Assembly: GCA_015069325.1 (NCBI GenBank)
Contig: SVIV01000001.1
Span: 232,052-296,051 of the forward strand
DNA length: 64,000 nt
Direction of reading: 5' to 3'
Source: Clostridiales bacterium
Lineage (GTDB): Bacteria; Bacillota; Clostridia; Christensenellales; UBA1242
Part shown: piece by piece, positions 27,182-34,480 of the stretch
Layout: every line of letters begins with the position of its first letter
How positions within the stretch are numbered: position 1 is the stretch's first letter
Notes under the pieces: generated by a model
What the model was told of the DNA's origin: nothing
Databases searched by the model: none
The model's input: the letters and a program-made list of their open reading frames with translations, nothing else
Made by a program: the position numbers and the translations under genes

Positions 27182-28849
27182 ATGAAAAAGAAAATTACGT
27201 GCTTAGTTATGTGTCTGCTTGTGTTTTGTATGACTGTTTTCACAGGTTGCTCACTAGTTGAAGTTGACAGCGATAAATATTATAATTCAGTTGTTGTTGA
27301 AATTAAAGATGAATCAGGAAAGGTTGTTTCAAAAATTACAAATAGAGAACTTCTTAGTGGATATCAAAGTGTAGGGTATTCTTATGAGTATTATGGCTAT
27401 ACTAAAGAAGAAGCCATTAATATGACATTAAAACTCCTAGAAAATAGAAAAATTGTGCTTATGCAAGCTGAAAAAATCTGGGGAGTTGATCAAACTGGTA
27501 AAAATTTAAGCGATACTGAAAAAACTTATCTGTGGGAGCAAACAGTGTCTGCTCTTCAAACAAATCTCAACAGTTATTTAGATACAGAAGAAAGCAAGGA
27601 AGAAGAAACAGAAACAACGATAATTACTTATGATGCCTATAGTCCAAAAGCAGAACTTGAAGTTGATAAAGATGGAAATTTCAGCATTAAACTTATCGAC
27701 CAAAAAGATGGCGTTCTTGACAACTATACACCATCAGTAAGTAAGAAAGACTATTATGGCAACGAAGAAGATAAAAATCTTATCTATGAAAACTTTTTTG
27801 AAAACAATAAGTTTGGTAAGAATTTTGATGCTTATAAACAGTATTTAAATGATCTTAAGTATTCAGAAAAAGGTCAAAACTTAAGCACAGATCCAATGAA
27901 GGTTTTTGAAAGAGAAATCGATAGATTATATACTCAAAGTTATGAAAATTATATTATTGAAAAATACACAGAACAGCTTTTAGAAACTAACGGAGTTTCA
28001 AATGTTGAAGTTCAAGATATCCTTGATTTATATTCAAGCAAGGTTAGGGCTTCTTATACTCAATTTGCTTTAGAAAAAGATGAAGAATATGACAACACTA
28101 TGCAGGAATCATCAAATGATGTGTATTACTACTGTGAAGGGCAAGAAAACAATACTTATTTTTCAGTTTTAAATATTCTATTTAATAAAAATGAAAAAGA
28201 AGAAGGGAAATTTGACCTTATTATCAGAGAAAAAGATGAAAATGGCAATTATGAACAAACATCAACAGAAGTAGTAAGCAAAAATGAAATTTATTCATTT
28301 GTCGAAAGTAACATTGCCAATATACTTACAAATGCACAAAATTCATCAGATGACGAAATCCTATATGATGCAATGACTGAATGCGTGTTTAAGTATAACC
28401 AAGATCCAGGAATGCAAACATCAGATGCGAAGTATGTTATCGGTATTGATGCACAAGGAAACCCAGTTTCAAACTTTGTTGAATCATTCAATACTGCAGG
28501 TAAGGCCCTTTACAATCAAAATGTAATAGGAAACATTGAAATTGCAGAAAGCGAATTTGGTATTCACGTGCTTGTTTATACAGGGAAATTTGAAAATTTA
28601 TTTAAAGATGCAAACGAAACATTTGCATTGAAAGCTGAACAGGCGCAAGAAGGAGAACTTTCAGCAATTCAATTGCTTGATAGCACGCGAGTAAGTCCAA
28701 TGCTTGATAAGACATATTTTGATTTGCTTTTCGATGAGCTTTATCAAGACAACTCGTCTTCTGTTCAACAAGCCGATGTTGATGTTTTAAGAGCAAATTA
28801 TGAAATGGTTTACTATAAAGGAAGAATTCCTGACAGTTTAAAAGGATAA
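27182..28849 (+). CDS. SurA/PrsA-like foldase lipoprotein
   Basis: Exported lipoprotein, 555 residues, with lipobox Phe-Thr-Gly-Cys (Cys23). The following region (Ile-Thr-Asn-Arg-Glu-Leu-Leu-Ser-Gly-Tyr, then Leu-Leu-Glu-Asn-Arg-Lys-Ile-Val) resembles the SurA/PrsA N-terminal chaperone domain. Near the C-terminus 'Ile-Ala-Glu-Ser-Glu-Phe-Gly-Ile-His-Val-Leu-Val-Tyr' resembles the end of a parvulin peptidyl-prolyl isomerase domain, although a complete rotamase core is not evident. PrsA/SurA genes commonly follow mfd in Firmicutes, which supports the call. A role in folding secreted proteins outside the membrane is inferred. Confidence 0.75.
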   Translation: MKKKITCLVMCLLVFCMTVFTGCSLVEVDSDKYYNSVVVEIKDESGKVVSKITNRELLSGYQSVGYSYEYYGYTKEEAINMTLKLLENRKIVLMQAEKIWGVDQTGKNLSDTEKTYLWEQTVSALQTNLNSYLDTEESKEEETETTIITYDAYSPKAELEVDKDGNFSIKLIDQKDGVLDNYTPSVSKKDYYGNEEDKNLIYENFFENNKFGKNFDAYKQYLNDLKYSEKGQNLSTDPMKVFEREIDRLYTQSYENYIIEKYTEQLLETNGVSNVEVQDILDLYSSKVRASYTQFALEKDEEYDNTMQESSNDVYYYCEGQENNTYFSVLNILFNKNEKEEGKFDLIIREKDENGNYEQTSTEVVSKNEIYSFVESNIANILTNAQNSSDDEILYDAMTECVFKYNQDPGMQTSDAKYVIGIDAQGNPVSNFVESFNTAGKALYNQNVIGNIEIAESEFGIHVLVYTGKFENLFKDANETFALKAEQAQEGELSAIQLLDSTRVSPMLDKTYFDLLFDELYQDNSSSVQQADVDVLRANYEMVYYKGRIPDSLKG

Positions 28850-28854
28850 AATAA

Positions 28855-28895
28855 AAAAAAGAACGGCTTTAAGTTGACAAGGCTGTTCTTTTTTT
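28855..28895 (+). terminator. Terminator of the foldase-like gene, with a promoter -35 box in its loop
   Basis: A 13-bp stem (28855-28867 with 28882-28894, including one G-T pair) closes a 14-nt loop and ends in T7. The loop holds TTGACA (28874-28879), the likely -35 of the next gene. Confidence 0.85.
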
Positions 28896-28909
28896 GTTAA
28901 TATATAATT
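28874..28909 (+). promoter_or_regulatory. Leaderless promoter of the flippase-like gene
   Basis: TTGACA (28874-28879) with a 17- or 18-nt spacer to TTAATA/TAATAT (28897-28903), ending 6-7 nt before the ATG at 28910. TATAAT at 28903-28908 is too far from the -35 (23 nt) and too close to the ATG. No SD. Confidence 0.65.
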
Positions 28910-30217
28910 ATGGACAATAAGATTGAGATGAAAGATCAACAAAATATTACATCACCTTCAGAATCTCTTGATGTAGAGATCTCTTTTTCTCAACCAATTA
29001 AACAAGAAGATTCTCAAGACATTCAACAGCAAAAACTAAATGAAATAGAACAATCAGTTTCCAAACAAAAATCAAAGAAAAGTAAAATAATTAATATTGT
29101 ATTTTTTATTGTTAATATAGTTGTAGTTGCTGGGATTTTAATTTATCAGCTGATGGGTGAAGATTTTCAAGTTGATGAATCTGTTAAATTAAGTTTAAAC
29201 CTTTCTTCGTTGGTAGTAGTCGCACTTCTTTTGTTTGCGGTGGTAATTTGTGATACATTTGCAATAAGCTATTTATTAAAACAATCTACAGGTAAATGGC
29301 GATGGGGAATTTCTTATAAAACGAGTCAGATTGGGAGATATTATGATAGTGTGACTCCTATGTCGACGGGGGGACAACCTTTTCAAGTGACTTATTTGAA
29401 GGGCAGAGGAGTGCCTATACATAATGCATTGTCAATTCCGCTTGCAAAATATATGTTTAATCAAATTGGTTGGCTTCTTGTTAGTTTAATGGCTTTGATT
29501 GTTTCGTGGGTTGACAATAGTTATGGGACGTTTGTTTCCATTGCCAGTATTGTTGGTTTTGTGTTGGCGTCTTTTGTTTTATTCGTGATGTTTTTCTTGT
29601 CTATTTCAAAAAAAGTAGGCAGGGTGCTTGTTGTAAAAACATTAAAATTGTTATATAAAATGAAGATAGTCAAAAATTATGATAAACAGTATGAAAAAAT
29701 AACCAAGGCTATTAGCGATTATCAAGATGTTATGAAACAATTTGCAAAGTCACCAAAAGATTTTATTATTATGTCCTCGGCAAGTTTTTTAAAATGTTTT
29801 GTAAATTACTCAATTCCATTTTTTATTATTCAATTGTTTGTTCCTGCAATTGCTGGTGAATATTATTTTAAACTGCTGGTAATGACCACATTGGTAGACT
29901 TGTCATCGTCTTTCTTCCCAATGCCGGGTGGAACTGGTATGAATGAAATTTCATTCTCTGCTGCATTTGCTGCAGTTGTAGGAAAGCAAGCTCCAATTGT
30001 TTGGGTGCTTCTTGTTTGGAGATTGTGTTCATATTACTTCTATCTTGTTCAAGGTATATTTATAATTACTTATGATGTGGTTTATGGTAATCGTAAATAC
30101 AGATGGCAGGTTGTTAAAAATAACTTGATGGAAGAAAGTGCAGTGTTTAAACAACAACAAATCAATAGATTTAGGGCAGATCGGGCAAGGAGAAGAAAAA
30201 CAAAAAGCAAAGTATAA
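28910..30217 (+). CDS. Flippase-like integral membrane protein (UPF0104/LPG-synthase TM family)
   Basis: 435 residues. A soluble Gln/Ser/Glu-rich N-terminus (~1-60) precedes about eight membrane helices. Family motifs are Tyr-Tyr-Asp-Ser-Val-Thr-Pro-Met-Ser-Thr-Gly-Gly-Gln-Pro-Phe-Gln (~144-159) and Phe-Pro-Met-Pro-Gly-Gly-Thr-Gly-Met-Asn-Glu near 340. The same fold forms the flippase half of MprF, and stand-alone members are thought to move or modify lipids; the substrate is unknown. The C-terminus is basic (Arg/Lys-rich). It has a leaderless-type promoter. Confidence 0.85.
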   Translation: MDNKIEMKDQQNITSPSESLDVEISFSQPIKQEDSQDIQQQKLNEIEQSVSKQKSKKSKIINIVFFIVNIVVVAGILIYQLMGEDFQVDESVKLSLNLSSLVVVALLLFAVVICDTFAISYLLKQSTGKWRWGISYKTSQIGRYYDSVTPMSTGGQPFQVTYLKGRGVPIHNALSIPLAKYMFNQIGWLLVSLMALIVSWVDNSYGTFVSIASIVGFVLASFVLFVMFFLSISKKVGRVLVVKTLKLLYKMKIVKNYDKQYEKITKAISDYQDVMKQFAKSPKDFIIMSSASFLKCFVNYSIPFFIIQLFVPAIAGEYYFKLLVMTTLVDLSSSFFPMPGGTGMNEISFSAAFAAVVGKQAPIVWVLLVWRLCSYYFYLVQGIFIITYDVVYGNRKYRWQVVKNNLMEESAVFKQQQINRFRADRARRRKTKSKV

Positions 30218-30245
30218 TTTTCTTTAATTTCAGCACAATAATTTT

Positions 30246-30800
30246 ATGAAAGTTAATAAAGAAAAAGCGGGTTGTCTTTTTGTTATTGTGTTTTTGACTG
30301 TTGCTCTTGGCGTTTCAATATATTTTGGAATTTCAGGTTGGTATTTTTATAGCGAAACAAATTATGTTACAGACCTTAGTTTAGGCAAAACCGTGCAAGC
30401 GAATATCAAAGGAAATCAGGCAAATGCAGTTTTCTTTAATTTGGAAGGAAGTTATTTGCCAAATTCAAAGTTACCACAAGTAATTAGCGTTAATAATATA
30501 TCTGAGTCACCATTGTTCATTCGTGCGAAATGTTGTATATTGAGTAGTGCAAATTCAACTAGCCCGCTTGAGCTATCATTGAATTCCAATTGGGAATATC
30601 GGCAGGAAGATGGCTATTATTACTACAACAATAATTTAGAGATGCAATCAAAAACTACACTGTGTGATTTTATAATTATGCCGAGTGATTTATTTATACA
30701 ATCAAATAAAAAATATATCGTTTCAGTTGTTTTTGAATCGTTAAATGGCAGTCAAGATGCAACTGTATTATGGGGATATAATCCTTTGGGAAATAAATAA
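30246..30800 (+). CDS. Secreted protein, possibly TasA/camelysin-like
   Basis: 184 residues with one N-terminal hydrophobic segment (~10-32). The mature part is beta-rich. The pattern 'Val-Asn-Asn-Ile-Ser-Glu-Ser-Pro-Leu-Phe-Ile-Arg-Ala-Lys' (~81-94) and the end 'Val-Val-Phe-Glu-Ser-Leu-Asn-Gly-Ser-Gln...Leu-Trp-Gly' are reminiscent of SipW-dependent TasA/camelysin proteins, but no SipW peptidase gene is in view and the match is weak. No SD; a CACAAT -10-like element ends 6 nt before the ATG, without a convincing -35. Confidence 0.6.
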   Translation: MKVNKEKAGCLFVIVFLTVALGVSIYFGISGWYFYSETNYVTDLSLGKTVQANIKGNQANAVFFNLEGSYLPNSKLPQVISVNNISESPLFIRAKCCILSSANSTSPLELSLNSNWEYRQEDGYYYYNNNLEMQSKTTLCDFIIMPSDLFIQSNKKYIVSVVFESLNGSQDATVLWGYNPLGNK

Positions 30801-30828
30801 TAATAAATAAAACGAAAGAGGAGATAGT

Positions 30829-31305
30829 ATGAGCGAGAATCAAAATTTTGGTCAAAAACGAATTATTCCACCACCTCCACCACCACGTCCGACAGTTAAT
30901 CAAAGGCCAATTCCAAAAACACCAACTAGGGTGATTCCACAGCCGCCTGTTAGACCACAAGTAAAACAGCCGGAACAGGTAAAAGTCCAAGAAGTTCAAG
31001 CAAAAGTAGAAAGTGTGCAGCCATCAGTTAAACCGGTTTCTCCTGTTTTTAACAGGGAGAACGTTAATGAAAATGTTGGAATAAAATCAACAATCGAAAC
31101 AAAGATTGAGCCAGCTAAAATGCATGAATCATTAAATCAGTCCAGACCTGTAATTCCGCCAAAGCCTGTAAAACAAAAAATTGTTAAGGGGAAACAGGAA
31201 AGAGAACCGTTAAGCAATCAATCCAAAGGAATTTTGTTCGGTTTACTAGGTGGGTTTTTCTTGTTTGGAAGTGCGATATTGCTTGCGCTTGTGTTTATAT
31301 TATAA
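30829..31305 (+). CDS. Proline-rich protein with C-terminal membrane anchor
   Basis: Not recognised. 158 residues. The N-terminal ~120 residues are disordered and rich in Pro, Gln, Val and Lys, with a run of six prolines at ~15-20. A single hydrophobic helix (~134-157) ends the protein, giving a tail-anchored topology with the Pro-rich part in the cytoplasm. A strong GAGGAGA SD lies 5-6 nt before the ATG. It may form a small operon with the preceding secreted protein. Confidence 0.75.
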   Translation: MSENQNFGQKRIIPPPPPPRPTVNQRPIPKTPTRVIPQPPVRPQVKQPEQVKVQEVQAKVESVQPSVKPVSPVFNRENVNENVGIKSTIETKIEPAKMHESLNQSRPVIPPKPVKQKIVKGKQEREPLSNQSKGILFGLLGGFFLFGSAILLALVFIL

Positions 31306-31348
31306 AAATCAAAGTTATATATTTAAATTTTTAGGCAATCATTCTTTT

Positions 31349-31798
31349 ATGAAGAGACTGATTGCTTTTATTTTTGTGGTTTGTTGTATGGTAATGGGGC
31401 AAAGTGGGGAAAGCGTAAAATTAGATTTTGACAATATACAAAAAGTTGTTTTGGTTTCATCTTGCGAAATCGAAGGCAGAGAATTTTTTATGTCTGGAAA
31501 TGACTATTACACAACAATAAATCAAGATTATGCGGGAATTTTTCAGCAGATTGATGCTATTGACGGAATAAAGGGGGTTAATATTTATTTTGACAAATCG
31601 ACGAAGTTGAGTTATTTTAAAGATAAACTGGATTTTATAAGTGGCGATAGTGAAATTGAAGGTAATAAAGTTTATCAAGGTTATACTCATAAATACAAGA
31701 AATTTAATTGGATTGACGGCAAGAAAGAAAACTGTCAACTTGTTCAGACAAATGATTGTTGGATACTCGGATTTCCGTTGGTCCTTACAGGTTTTTAA
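31349..31798 (+). CDS. Small secreted protein, possibly YwmB-like
   Basis: 149 residues with a signal-peptide-like N-terminus (Leu-Ile-Ala-Phe-Ile-Phe-Val-Val, ~4-18) and a mature part with no motif I can name. It lies directly before the SpoIIQ-like gene. In many Firmicutes ywmB, murA and spoIID precede spoIIQ, so a shortened YwmB relative is conceivable, by position only. The frame is open back to 31250, inside the previous gene; the ATG at 31349 starts the signal peptide. It has no SD and lies in the loop of a hairpin. Confidence 0.55.
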   Translation: MKRLIAFIFVVCCMVMGQSGESVKLDFDNIQKVVLVSSCEIEGREFFMSGNDYYTTINQDYAGIFQQIDAIDGIKGVNIYFDKSTKLSYFKDKLDFISGDSEIEGNKVYQGYTHKYKKFNWIDGKKENCQLVQTNDCWILGFPLVLTGF

Positions 31799-31850
31799 AA
31801 TTATTGTATAGATTAAAAAAAATGGTCAATAAAAAGCCTAGGAGGTTTAT

Positions 31851-32414
31851 ATGGAAATAGAAAAGAAAAATCGTGTAGTTGAGTTTATGAAGACATATTG
31901 GTTGTATGTTGTCGTGGGGATAATGGTTTTCTCGATGTCTATGATGTTTGCATTTCTTGCGTCTGTAAACAACTCTGTTCCAGTGGGCACAAGCACTGTT
32001 AAATTTTTTATGCCAATGACAGATGCTTATGTTGTAAAAGATTTCTCTAATTCAGAGCTTCAACTTAATGAAACATTAAATCAATGGGAAGCACACTTGT
32101 CTGTTGATTTGACGTCAGAGAATGGGGATGTTCTTGCTATTTTAGACGGAGTCGTTGCAAGTGTAGATTATGATGTTTTAGAAGGCAACTCGATTACAAT
32201 TAATCACTCTAATGGGTTAGTGGCGACTTATTCATCTCTTTCTTCCGATATTTTGCTTAAAGCAGGAGATAGAGTGAAAGGTGGAGACAAAATTGGGGAA
32301 GCGTCAGATTCTGCAACTAGTGAGCTGGATTTAGGCAAACACTTGTGTCTCACAATGAAGCTTAACGACAAGCCTGTTGATCCAAATCTTTATCTTGATT
32401 TGCAATCTAAATAA
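31851..32414 (+). CDS. spoIIQ: SpoIIQ-like M23 (LytM) domain membrane protein
   Basis: 187 residues: one membrane helix (~17-38) and an outer LytM/M23 domain (~75-185). SpoIIQ is made in the forespore and pairs with SpoIIIAH to connect forespore and mother cell during engulfment. The M23 metal site shows His82-x3-Asp86, but the final His-x-His is His164-Leu-Cys166, so one ligand is changed to cysteine. The call rests on topology, domain and the nearby spoIIID, an order common in Firmicutes; a plain M23 family protein is the alternative. A strong AGGAGG SD precedes the ATG. Confidence 0.75.
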   Translation: MEIEKKNRVVEFMKTYWLYVVVGIMVFSMSMMFAFLASVNNSVPVGTSTVKFFMPMTDAYVVKDFSNSELQLNETLNQWEAHLSVDLTSENGDVLAILDGVVASVDYDVLEGNSITINHSNGLVATYSSLSSDILLKAGDRVKGGDKIGEASDSATSELDLGKHLCLTMKLNDKPVDPNLYLDLQSK

Positions 32415-32416
32415 AC

Positions 32417-32444
32417 AATGCGACAAGTTCGTCGCATTTTTTTT
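32417..32444 (+). terminator. Terminator after the spoIIQ-like gene
   Basis: An 8-bp stem AATGCGAC/GTCGCATT (32417-32424 with 32431-32438) and T8. Confidence 0.92.
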
Positions 32445-32449
32445 GTATA

Positions 32450-32478
32450 TTGACAATATATTTATTTTGTGCTATAAT
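32450..32478 (+). promoter_or_regulatory. Promoter of the first acyl carrier protein gene
   Basis: TTGACA (32450-32455), a 17-nt spacer and TATAAT (32473-32478): both hexamers match consensus at the ideal spacing. AAGGAG precedes the ATG. Confidence 0.9.
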
Positions 32479-32502
32479 TGCAAAGAAATAAAGGAGATAA
32501 TT

Positions 32503-32745
32503 ATGATGATTGACAAGGTAAAACAAATTATCGCAAAAGAGTTTGGGATTAATGAATCTACAATTAATGATAATGATCATTTGAAATATGATATAGGGAT
32601 TAATTCACTTGAAATGGCAGATTTGATTTTTGTAATTGAAGAAGAAATGGGTATTTTCTTAGGAGATGATGCTTCTGAGTTTGATACAGTTCGTGATCTT
32701 GCTGATGCGGTGACAAAAGCAAGTGATGCTAGCAAGGAGTTGTGA
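32503..32745 (+). CDS. Acyl carrier protein paralogue 1
   Basis: 80 residues (two adjacent ATGs, 32503 and 32506; AAGGAG just upstream). Carries acyl groups on a phosphopantetheine arm attached to the serine in Ile-Asn-Ser-Leu-Glu-Met, where typical ACPs have Asp-Ser-Leu; the Asp before the Ser is replaced by Asn. The four-helix ACP pattern is otherwise clear (Ile-Glu-Glu-Glu-Met-Gly-Ile). It has its own consensus promoter and is the first of three tandem ACP genes. No fatty-acid or polyketide synthase genes are nearby. Confidence 0.88.
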   Translation: MMIDKVKQIIAKEFGINESTINDNDHLKYDIGINSLEMADLIFVIEEEMGIFLGDDASEFDTVRDLADAVTKASDASKEL

Positions 32746-32753
32746 TAAAAACG

Positions 32754-32783
32754 TTGACAAAGATAGGTTTTTAATGATATAAT
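32754..32783 (+). promoter_or_regulatory. Promoter of the second acyl carrier protein gene
   Basis: TTGACA (32754-32759), an 18-nt spacer and TATAAT (32778-32783). A TTGGAGG SD follows. Confidence 0.88.
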
Positions 32784-32800
32784 AATATTGGAGGCAAAAA

Positions 32801-33085
32801 ATGATAGACATATTTAAAGTAAAAAAGATATTGGCAAAAGAATTAGGTGTAGAACCATCAAAAATTGGTGACAAAGATAGTTTCTGTGAAGATTTAAAGA
32901 TGGATTCAAAACAAGTGGCAAGACTCATTGCAAGGGTTGAATCTGAACTTAAGATTAAATTTGAATATACAAAAGAGTATGTTGCTAGGGCAAATACGGT
33001 GGAAATTTTAGCATATCTTGTAAAAATTGAATCTGATAATCAAATCAAATTAGATGATTCTGTTTTAGAAAATGAAACTAATTAA
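32801..33085 (+). CDS. Acyl carrier protein paralogue 2 (diverged)
   Basis: 94 residues. The phosphopantetheine serine is in Met-Asp-Ser-Lys-Gln-Val, with Lys in the position normally taken by Leu, and the acidic helix II is replaced by a partly basic one (Arg-Leu-Ile-Ala-Arg-Val-Glu). It has an extra ~15-residue polar C-terminal tail. This is the most diverged of the three and may serve a dedicated partner enzyme rather than bulk fatty-acid synthesis (inference). GGAGG SD; own promoter. Confidence 0.8.
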   Translation: MIDIFKVKKILAKELGVEPSKIGDKDSFCEDLKMDSKQVARLIARVESELKIKFEYTKEYVARANTVEILAYLVKIESDNQIKLDDSVLENETN

Positions 33086-33103
33086 AAAAAATAGTGTAAT
33101 TTG

Positions 33104-33132
33104 TTTGTAAATAAAAAAAAATATGCTATACT
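33104..33132 (+). promoter_or_regulatory. Promoter of the third acyl carrier protein gene
   Basis: TTTGTA (33104-33109), a 17-nt spacer and TATACT (33127-33132). No terminator separates it from the second ACP gene, so some read-through is likely. Confidence 0.6.
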
Positions 33133-33152
33133 TTTGATATATGGAGGGCATT

Positions 33153-33389
33153 ATGAAAACAATTGATAAGGTTAAACACTTAATCGCGGAACAACTTTGC
33201 ATTTCAGTTGAAGATATTAAAGACGACGCAAATATTATCGAAGATTTAGGTGCGGACTCACTTGACGTTGTAGAACTTTTGATGAGCTTTGAAGATGAGT
33301 TTAAGGTTTCTATTCCTGATGAAAAATTGGAAGAACTTAAAACCATTCCTCAAATTGTTGCAATTATTGATGAATACGTAAAAAAATAG
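33153..33389 (+). CDS. acpP: Acyl carrier protein (canonical)
   Basis: 78 residues, the standard ACP length, with the canonical Gly-Ala-Asp-Ser-Leu-Asp-Val-Val-Glu-Leu around the phosphopantetheine serine and an acidic helix II. This is the best candidate for the fatty-acid synthesis ACP. The start was placed at 33153: GGAGG lies 5 nt upstream, and the earlier in-frame ATG at 33141 overlaps that SD. A strong terminator follows the stop. Confidence 0.94.
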   Translation: MKTIDKVKHLIAEQLCISVEDIKDDANIIEDLGADSLDVVELLMSFEDEFKVSIPDEKLEELKTIPQIVAIIDEYVKK

Positions 33390-33407
33390 GGTTGTCCTAT
33401 TTTTTTT
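33382..33407 (+). terminator. Terminator of the ACP cluster
   Basis: A 9-bp stem AAAAATAGG/CCTATTTTT (33382-33390 with 33396-33404), 5-nt loop, T8. It overlaps the acpP stop. Confidence 0.88.
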
Positions 33408-33425
33408 ATTTCTCATTATTAAATA

Positions 33426-33454
33426 TCATAATTCGACAAATTTCAACATAGGTT
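33426..33454 (+). promoter_or_regulatory. Possible mother-cell (sigma-E type) promoter of spoIIID
   Basis: TCATAAT (33426-33432), a 14-nt spacer and CATAGGTT (33447-33454) fit the sigma-E pattern (-35 near TCATATT, -10 CATAnnnT). No sigma-A promoter is seen. Bacillus spoIIID is sigma-E dependent, so the match makes biological sense. Confidence 0.55.
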
Positions 33455-33469
33455 TATGTTGGAGGGATT

Positions 33470-33733
33470 ATGATAGATCGCATAAAAGACAGGGTAATGC
33501 AAGAAGCGCAATATATTTATGAAACCCATAGCACAATAAGAAAAACCGCACAAATATATGGTGTGAGTAAAAGCACAGTGCATAACGATATTTCAAAAAG
33601 TTTAGAAAAACTTGAGTATGATTTATACTTGTCGTTAAAAGAGATTTTGCAAGAGAATTTCAAGCAAAAACATATACGTGGCGGCAAAGCCACAAAAGAA
33701 AAATATATGAGTAATAATAGGGGAAATGGATAA
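33470..33733 (+). CDS. spoIIID: Sporulation transcription regulator SpoIIID
   Basis: Mother-cell DNA-binding protein that switches gene expression between the sigma-E and sigma-K stages. 87 residues, normal length. Contains the helix-turn-helix (Thr-Ile-Arg-Lys-Thr-Ala-Gln-Ile-Tyr-Gly-Val-Ser-Lys-Ser-Thr-Val-His) and the family's basic C-terminal block (Lys-His-Ile-Arg-Gly-Gly-Lys-Ala-Thr-Lys-Glu-Lys-Tyr). TTGGAGGGATT precedes the ATG. Confidence 0.96.
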   Translation: MIDRIKDRVMQEAQYIYETHSTIRKTAQIYGVSKSTVHNDISKSLEKLEYDLYLSLKEILQENFKQKHIRGGKATKEKYMSNNRGNG

Positions 33734-33800
33734 TTATCCCTTTTTTTGTTATTTTTTAGCAAAATAAGTCATATAAATACCCAAAAGTGGGGGGGGTGAT

Positions 33801-34439
33801 ATGAAACAAATAATTGTTTTACTTATAGTCATATCAAGTATTTTGTTGACAGGTTGTAATGGAAATAATATTCATTCTGTAATTAGTGAGAGAACTACGG
33901 ATTATTATTATGGTGAAATGGAGAATGTAAAAGTTAGTTTAGCGGTAGGACAACGGGAAGAACCATACGTGTTAGATGGTAAACACGGCGCAATGGTGGA
34001 TTTTTCTTTGCTTGCTATAGATACGGGAAAATCTTATTCACATGCGACCATTGATGCAATGGTGTCTTTTGGTGGGAGCATAATGGAAGTGTCTTTAGAA
34101 TTGAATCCATTGAATATGACGTATATGGCGGACTTAGGAAAAATACTGTGGAGTGAATCGGTTTGTGTGGAAGTGGAAAATCAAGAAGTAAATCTGCGCA
34201 AGATTAGTGATGATTTTTCAATTGATTACAAAAAGGCAGTCGAAATTGGTGAGAGTAATACTGAAATAGGCGATTTCAAACAAAATGGAAGATATTCTTG
34301 TGAAGGGTATGTTAAGATTGTTGAAGGAAAATCCTTCGGACAAACAGGGTTTTATTGGTGTGTTACAATCTTAAATGAAAGTAAGAGAAGTAATGTTTTA
34401 ATAAATACGCTTGATGAAAAAGATATCATAAAATTATAA
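33801..34439 (+). CDS. Lipoprotein of unknown function
   Basis: 212 residues with lipobox Leu-Thr-Gly-Cys (Cys19) and a mature domain of ~190 residues without a recognisable family. It has cysteine pairs near the C-terminus (Tyr-Ser-Cys-Glu-Gly-Tyr and Tyr-Trp-Cys-Val-Thr). A strong GGGGGGTGAT SD precedes the ATG. It lies just after spoIIID and before hflX; a spore role is only a positional guess. Confidence 0.78.
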   Translation: MKQIIVLLIVISSILLTGCNGNNIHSVISERTTDYYYGEMENVKVSLAVGQREEPYVLDGKHGAMVDFSLLAIDTGKSYSHATIDAMVSFGGSIMEVSLELNPLNMTYMADLGKILWSESVCVEVENQEVNLRKISDDFSIDYKKAVEIGESNTEIGDFKQNGRYSCEGYVKIVEGKSFGQTGFYWCVTILNESKRSNVLINTLDEKDIIKL

Positions 34440-34445
34440 AATTGG

Positions 34446-34480
34446 TTGAAAATATTTGCTTTTTATGATAACATATACTT
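34446..34480 (+). promoter_or_regulatory. Leaderless promoter of hflX
   Basis: TTGAAA (34446-34451), a 17-nt spacer and TAACAT (34469-34474), then 6 nt to the ATG at 34481. The nearby TATACT (34474-34479) lies only 1 nt from the ATG. No SD. Confidence 0.6.
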
